Origin: Bradyrhizobium sp.
GTDB lineage: Bacteria; Pseudomonadota; Alphaproteobacteria; Rhizobiales; Xanthobacteraceae
NCBI RefSeq assembly: GCF_016219575.1
Contig: NZ_JACRMG010000028.1
Location: 124,001 to 188,000 of the forward strand
Length of the DNA stretch: 64,000 bases
Direction of reading: 5' to 3'
In this document: piece after piece, positions 60,639 through 64,000 of the stretch
How positions within the stretch are numbered: the first letter of the stretch is position 1
How the letters are laid out: each line of letters begins with the position of its first letter
Position numbers and translations under genes: made by a program
The notes under the pieces: model-generated
Told to the model about the DNA's origin: nothing
The model's input: the letters and a program-made list of their open reading frames with translations, nothing else
The model's database searches: none

Positions 60639-62550
60639 ACCGGCCTTGGCCTGGAATTTCGAAACCGATACCACGCTGATCCGCGTTCTGGCGCAGAATG
60701 CCGAAGTCTTTCCCGATCGTGTCGCGATGCGCGAGAAAGACAAGGGCATCTGGAATCAGACGACGTGGCAGCAGCTGCTCGAGATCGTGCTTTGCTGCGC
60801 CGCTGGTCTCGAAGAACTGGATTTCAAGGCGGGCGACGTCATGCTGGTGCTGGGCGACAACCGCCCTCGGCTCTACGCGGGGATGCTGGCCGCTGGCGCC
60901 CTCGGTGGGTACGCGATGCCGGCCTTCCCCGATGCAACCCTCGATGAAATTCGCCACTTCGTTCATGAGGCGGGCGCGCGTTTCGCGCTGGCCGAAGACC
61001 AGGAACAAGTGGACAAAATACTCGATCTGCGCGAGCAAGGCGCGACGATCGAGCATATTATCTACGACGATCCGCGTGGACTGGCCGCTTACGCCAATCC
61101 AGGCCTGATCTCATGGGACACGCTTCAGGCAAAGGGCGCGGAGCTAGTCATCCGCAACCCCAATCTCCGAAACGAGCTGATCGCCCGCGCGCAGCCCGAG
61201 GGCCCGGCCGTGTTCGTGCATTCCTCCGGGAGCACCGGCAAGCCCAAGGGGGTGGTGCTGTCGCATCGTAACCTGTTGGCCGGCGTTCGAAATGCCTATC
61301 GAGGCGGAGCGTTCCAGTTCGGCGAGAGCATTCTGGCCTATCTGCCGATGGCCTGGGTTGGCGACTTCGCGGTGACGATGGGCGCCGGAATCGCCCTGCA
61401 CTTCACGATCAATATTCCAGAGCGGCAGGAGACCGTGCTGCAAAACCTGCGCGAGATTGCGCCGACTTTCTATCTGGCCGCACCGCGCAGCTGGGACAAT
61501 CTATTGACCACCATCCAGGTGCGCATGGAAGATTCCTCGTGGCTGAAGAGGCTGGTCTACAAGTTTTTTATGGCGTTGGCCATTTCAGCCGAAAAACGCA
61601 AGCTCGAAGGCGGTCAGCCGACACTCAAGCAGTGGTTGTTGAGCCCAATAGGCGAGTGGCTGGTCTATGGACCGATCAAGGACCAATTCGGCCTGACCCG
61701 GCTGCGTGGCGCCTTCACCGGCGGTGAAGCGATGGGCGAGGATACGTTCGTCTTTTACCGCGCGCTCGGCATCAAATTGCGCCAACTCTATGGCCAGACT
61801 GAAACCAGTGCCTACAATGCCATCCAGGATCTCAACGAGGTAAGGCTCCACACCGTCGGACGTCCCCTGCCGGGCGTCGATATCCGGATAAGCGACGCCG
61901 GCGAAATCCTGGTCCGCTCGGGCAGCGTGTTCAGCGGATACTTCAAGCAGGACGAGGCCACGCGCGAAAGCCTCGAAGACGGCTGGTTACACACCGGAGA
62001 TGCAGGTTACCTCGAACCTGACGGGCACCTCGTGGTGCTGGGGCGCCTGTCGGACATCGTGCACACCGCGAAGGGCGAGCGCTATATTCCCAACTATATT
62101 GAGAACCGGCTCAAGTTCAGTCCGTACATTAAGGATGCTGCGGTACTCGGAAGCGGCCGCGATACGCTGTCAGCCATTATTTGCATCGACAAGGAAGCTG
62201 TCGGCCTTTGGGCCGAACTGCGCGGCATTTCCTACATCTCCTATGCCGACCTGTCGCAGAAGCCGCAGGTCATCGCCCTGATCGCCGCCGCGGTGAAGCA
62301 CGTTAACAGTGCACTGCCGCACGGCTTGCAGTTGCGGAAATTCGTCTGCCTGCACAAGGAATTCGATGCCGACGACGGCGAAATCACCAGAACCCGAAAG
62401 ATTCGACGTAACGTCGTGGAGGAGCGCTACAAACCGATCATCGACGCCATCTACGGGCATCAAAACACAGTGCTGATGAAGGCAAAGGTCAGCTACGAGT
62501 CAGGCGAAGTCGGCGTCATCGAACGCACACTGTCGGTACAGGAGGCCTGA
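60625..62550 (+). CDS. Long-chain-type acyl-CoA ligase (AMP-forming) in a transporter cluster
   Basis: A 641-residue CoA ligase of the long-chain (FAA1-like) type, from ATG 60625 with GGGGG five bases upstream. It overlaps the ABC gene by 14 bp. The A3 motif is VHSSGSTGKPKGVVLSHRNL. The A8 region HLVVLGRLSDIVHTAKGERY and the C-terminal EITRTRKIRRNVV close it. Ligases fused into Liv-type transporter operons suggest vectorial acylation: substrate is imported and immediately trapped as CoA ester (inference). Confidence 0.87.
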   Translation: MSRAEPALAWNFETDTTLIRVLAQNAEVFPDRVAMREKDKGIWNQTTWQQLLEIVLCCAAGLEELDFKAGDVMLVLGDNRPRLYAGMLAAGALGGYAMPAFPDATLDEIRHFVHEAGARFALAEDQEQVDKILDLREQGATIEHIIYDDPRGLAAYANPGLISWDTLQAKGAELVIRNPNLRNELIARAQPEGPAVFVHSSGSTGKPKGVVLSHRNLLAGVRNAYRGGAFQFGESILAYLPMAWVGDFAVTMGAGIALHFTINIPERQETVLQNLREIAPTFYLAAPRSWDNLLTTIQVRMEDSSWLKRLVYKFFMALAISAEKRKLEGGQPTLKQWLLSPIGEWLVYGPIKDQFGLTRLRGAFTGGEAMGEDTFVFYRALGIKLRQLYGQTETSAYNAIQDLNEVRLHTVGRPLPGVDIRISDAGEILVRSGSVFSGYFKQDEATRESLEDGWLHTGDAGYLEPDGHLVVLGRLSDIVHTAKGERYIPNYIENRLKFSPYIKDAAVLGSGRDTLSAIICIDKEAVGLWAELRGISYISYADLSQKPQVIALIAAAVKHVNSALPHGLQLRKFVCLHKEFDADDGEITRTRKIRRNVVEERYKPIIDAIYGHQNTVLMKAKVSYESGEVGVIERTLSVQEA

Positions 62551-62553
62551 AGA

Positions 62554-63441
62554 ATGGACGCGATATCGTTGATGGAATCTGCTGCCAACGGCGCGCTTAT
62601 TGGCTTGATGTATTCACTTGTCGCGATGGGAATCGTCCTGATCTACAAATCGTCATCGGTGCCTAATCTTGCACAGGGCTCGATGACGATGCTGGCCGCT
62701 TATGTCCTGCTCGCGTTCGCCAACAGCGCGGGCGCACCGATCTGGGCCGCGATTTCGCTGGCGATCATAACAATGTTCATCATCGGAATGGCCATCGAAC
62801 GGGTGGCGCTGCGGCGCCTCGCCGGCCGCCCCATCATCATGATCCTGATGATGACGCTTGGCCTGGAGATTTTCCTGCGAGCCGGCTCGATGACCATTTG
62901 GGGCGGTACCACGCGACCCATGAATCTGGGCATCAGCGATGCCCCGCTTTTTCTCGGTCCATTATTGATCAATCGTGCTTACGCTTTTGGAGCGGTGGTC
63001 ACAATTGCGATGTTCGGTTTTTTCGTGCTGTTCTTCCGGAGCCGGATGGGTGTGGTTTTGCGTGCGATTTCCGATGATTATACGGCGGCCTGGTCGGTCG
63101 GCATTTCGGTCGAGCGCGGCGTCGCGCTGTCTTGGGCCATGTCGGCGGTGGTCGCGACGATTGCCGGTGTGCTCTGGAGTTCGGTACAGGGCGTCGATCA
63201 ATCGCTCGCGCAACTGCTGCTCAAGGGCGTGACCGTAGCCGTTTTGGGCGGACTGGACAGTATAGGAGGCGCGTTGCTCGCCGGCGTCCTGCTCGGCGTC
63301 GTCGAGGGAATTGCATCCAGCGTTCTCGATCCCCTGTTGGGTGGCGCGAGTCGCGATCTTGTCGATGCGGCAATGCTGATCCTGACCATCTTGATCCGAC
63401 CGCACGGACTTTTCGGTCGCCACGACATCGAGAGGGTCTAG
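62554..63441 (+). CDS. Liv-type ABC transporter permease (LivH-like)
   Basis: A 295-residue membrane protein with about eight membrane segments. The LivH-type motif YKSSSVPNLAQGSMTMLAAY lies near residues 31-50, and the end reads LTILIRPHGLFGRHDIERV. It starts three bases after the ligase stop and is followed four bases on by the next permease. It forms the channel with the LivM-like protein. Confidence 0.9.
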   Translation: MDAISLMESAANGALIGLMYSLVAMGIVLIYKSSSVPNLAQGSMTMLAAYVLLAFANSAGAPIWAAISLAIITMFIIGMAIERVALRRLAGRPIIMILMMTLGLEIFLRAGSMTIWGGTTRPMNLGISDAPLFLGPLLINRAYAFGAVVTIAMFGFFVLFFRSRMGVVLRAISDDYTAAWSVGISVERGVALSWAMSAVVATIAGVLWSSVQGVDQSLAQLLLKGVTVAVLGGLDSIGGALLAGVLLGVVEGIASSVLDPLLGGASRDLVDAAMLILTILIRPHGLFGRHDIERV

Positions 63442-63445
63442 GATC

Positions 63446-64000
63446 ATGCTATTCCGTCAAGCCGGGATTTTTCATACGGATTACAGCGCCGACCGCGCAC
63501 TGTTTCCGATCCCCGCCGATCGATGGATGATTGGTATTCTGCTATTGCTGGCGCTGGCCGCGCCGATCTACATGAACACGCTTTATCTCAGCAGTTACTT
63601 GCTGCCTTGGCTTGTCTGGACTGCGGGCGCGCTCGGTCTCAATTTGATCCTCGGATGGGCGGGGCAATTTCATTTGGGCTACGCAGCGGTGATGGGAATC
63701 GGCGCCTACGCCGCGGTTCATGCCACAAGGGCGGGCATACCGTGGGAGATTGCCATCGTCCTCGCGGGAATAACAGCAGCGGTTATCGGAAGTGTGTTCG
63801 CTTTTGCCGCACTGCGCGTGAAAGGCCTGTATCTGGCGCTCAGCACGCTCGCCTTGCAGTTCGTGATGGACTGGACGATTTCGCACGTACCCGCGATCAG
63901 CGGCGGCACACAGGCCACGTTGCAGGCACCTGACATCCGCCTGCTGGGCTGGGCTGTCACCTCCGATGCAGGACTCTATTACGTCGCCCTCGTCTGGTGC
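63446..64000 (+). CDS. Liv-type ABC transporter permease (LivM-like), 3' end outside window
   Basis: The ATG at 63446 opens a frame that stays open to the window edge (185 codons). It starts MLFRQAGIFHTDYSADRALF. It then shows hydrophobic segments and the LivM motif GWAGQFHLGYAAVMGIGAYA near residues 70-89. The region LRVKGLYLALSTLALQFVMD is also typical. The N-terminal extension is longer than in the LivM at 3651. The rest of the gene is not visible. Confidence 0.88.
   Translation, partial: MLFRQAGIFHTDYSADRALFPIPADRWMIGILLLLALAAPIYMNTLYLSSYLLPWLVWTAGALGLNLILGWAGQFHLGYAAVMGIGAYAAVHATRAGIPWEIAIVLAGITAAVIGSVFAFAALRVKGLYLALSTLALQFVMDWTISHVPAISGGTQATLQAPDIRLLGWAVTSDAGLYYVALVWC

Noticed and set aside
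1..64000. CRISPR arrays, rRNA and tRNA genes
   Set aside because: No regularly spaced repeats and no tRNA or rRNA-like conserved sequence were noticed on reading the sequence.

Overview
The window looks like a chromosome segment of a high-GC alphaproteobacterium, most likely from the Bradyrhizobium/Rhodopseudomonas group. This is inferred from the gene families and their style: several Liv-type transporters, many CoA ligases, acyl-CoA dehydrogenases and crotonases, and Bradyrhizobium-like transposase fragments. No rRNA, tRNA or CRISPR array was seen, so the placement is tentative.

Layout. (1) 1-2.1 kb: the end of a thiolase gene, an intact SDR gene, then two decayed genes (nitronate monooxygenase and acyl-CoA ligase). 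(2) 2.1-9.3 kb: a seven-gene minus-strand operon (SDR, KstD-like flavoprotein, periplasmic binding protein, LivH, LivM, LivG, LivF), divergent from an IclR regulator at 9.5-10.3 kb. (3) 10.3-16.2 kb: a decay zone made of fused fragments (transposases, the two ends of a binding protein, acyl-CoA dehydrogenase, acyl-CoA ligase, a PAS regulator, a GAF sensor), with only a TctC-type binding protein and a PilZ protein looking intact. (4) 16.4-18.6 kb: an intact GGDEF-EAL protein, followed by a frameshifted IS21-type transposase. (5) 19.9-27.8 kb: a compact alkane-oxidation island, alkB-alkG-alkH-alkJ on the minus strand with alkS divergent and a perfect 20-bp palindrome between them. It resembles the Pseudomonas putida GPo1 system but lacks alkF, alkK, alkL and alkT here. 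(6) 28-64 kb: a large acyl-CoA catabolic region. It holds four acyl-CoA dehydrogenases, four crotonase-fold enzymes, five CoA ligases, a FadH-type dienoyl-CoA reductase, two unusual SDRs, a biotin-dependent carboxylase with two beta subunits, a thiolase-like/DUF35 pair, a BadH/BadI-like pair, a hydrolase, a thioesterase and the start of a second Liv-type transporter cluster.

Region 6 is tied together by a repeated operator, TCTAACA-NN-TGTTAGA or a near variant, found at seven locations upstream of or between its transcription units. The only TetR-family gene in the window (29.45 kb) lies in the same region and is the obvious candidate regulator. The gene content suggests import, CoA activation and beta-oxidation-like breakdown of a branched or alicyclic carboxylic acid. 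The substrate cannot be fixed from sequence alone. AlkBGHJ would convert alkanes to fatty acids, which the many nearby CoA ligases could activate in place of the missing AlkK.
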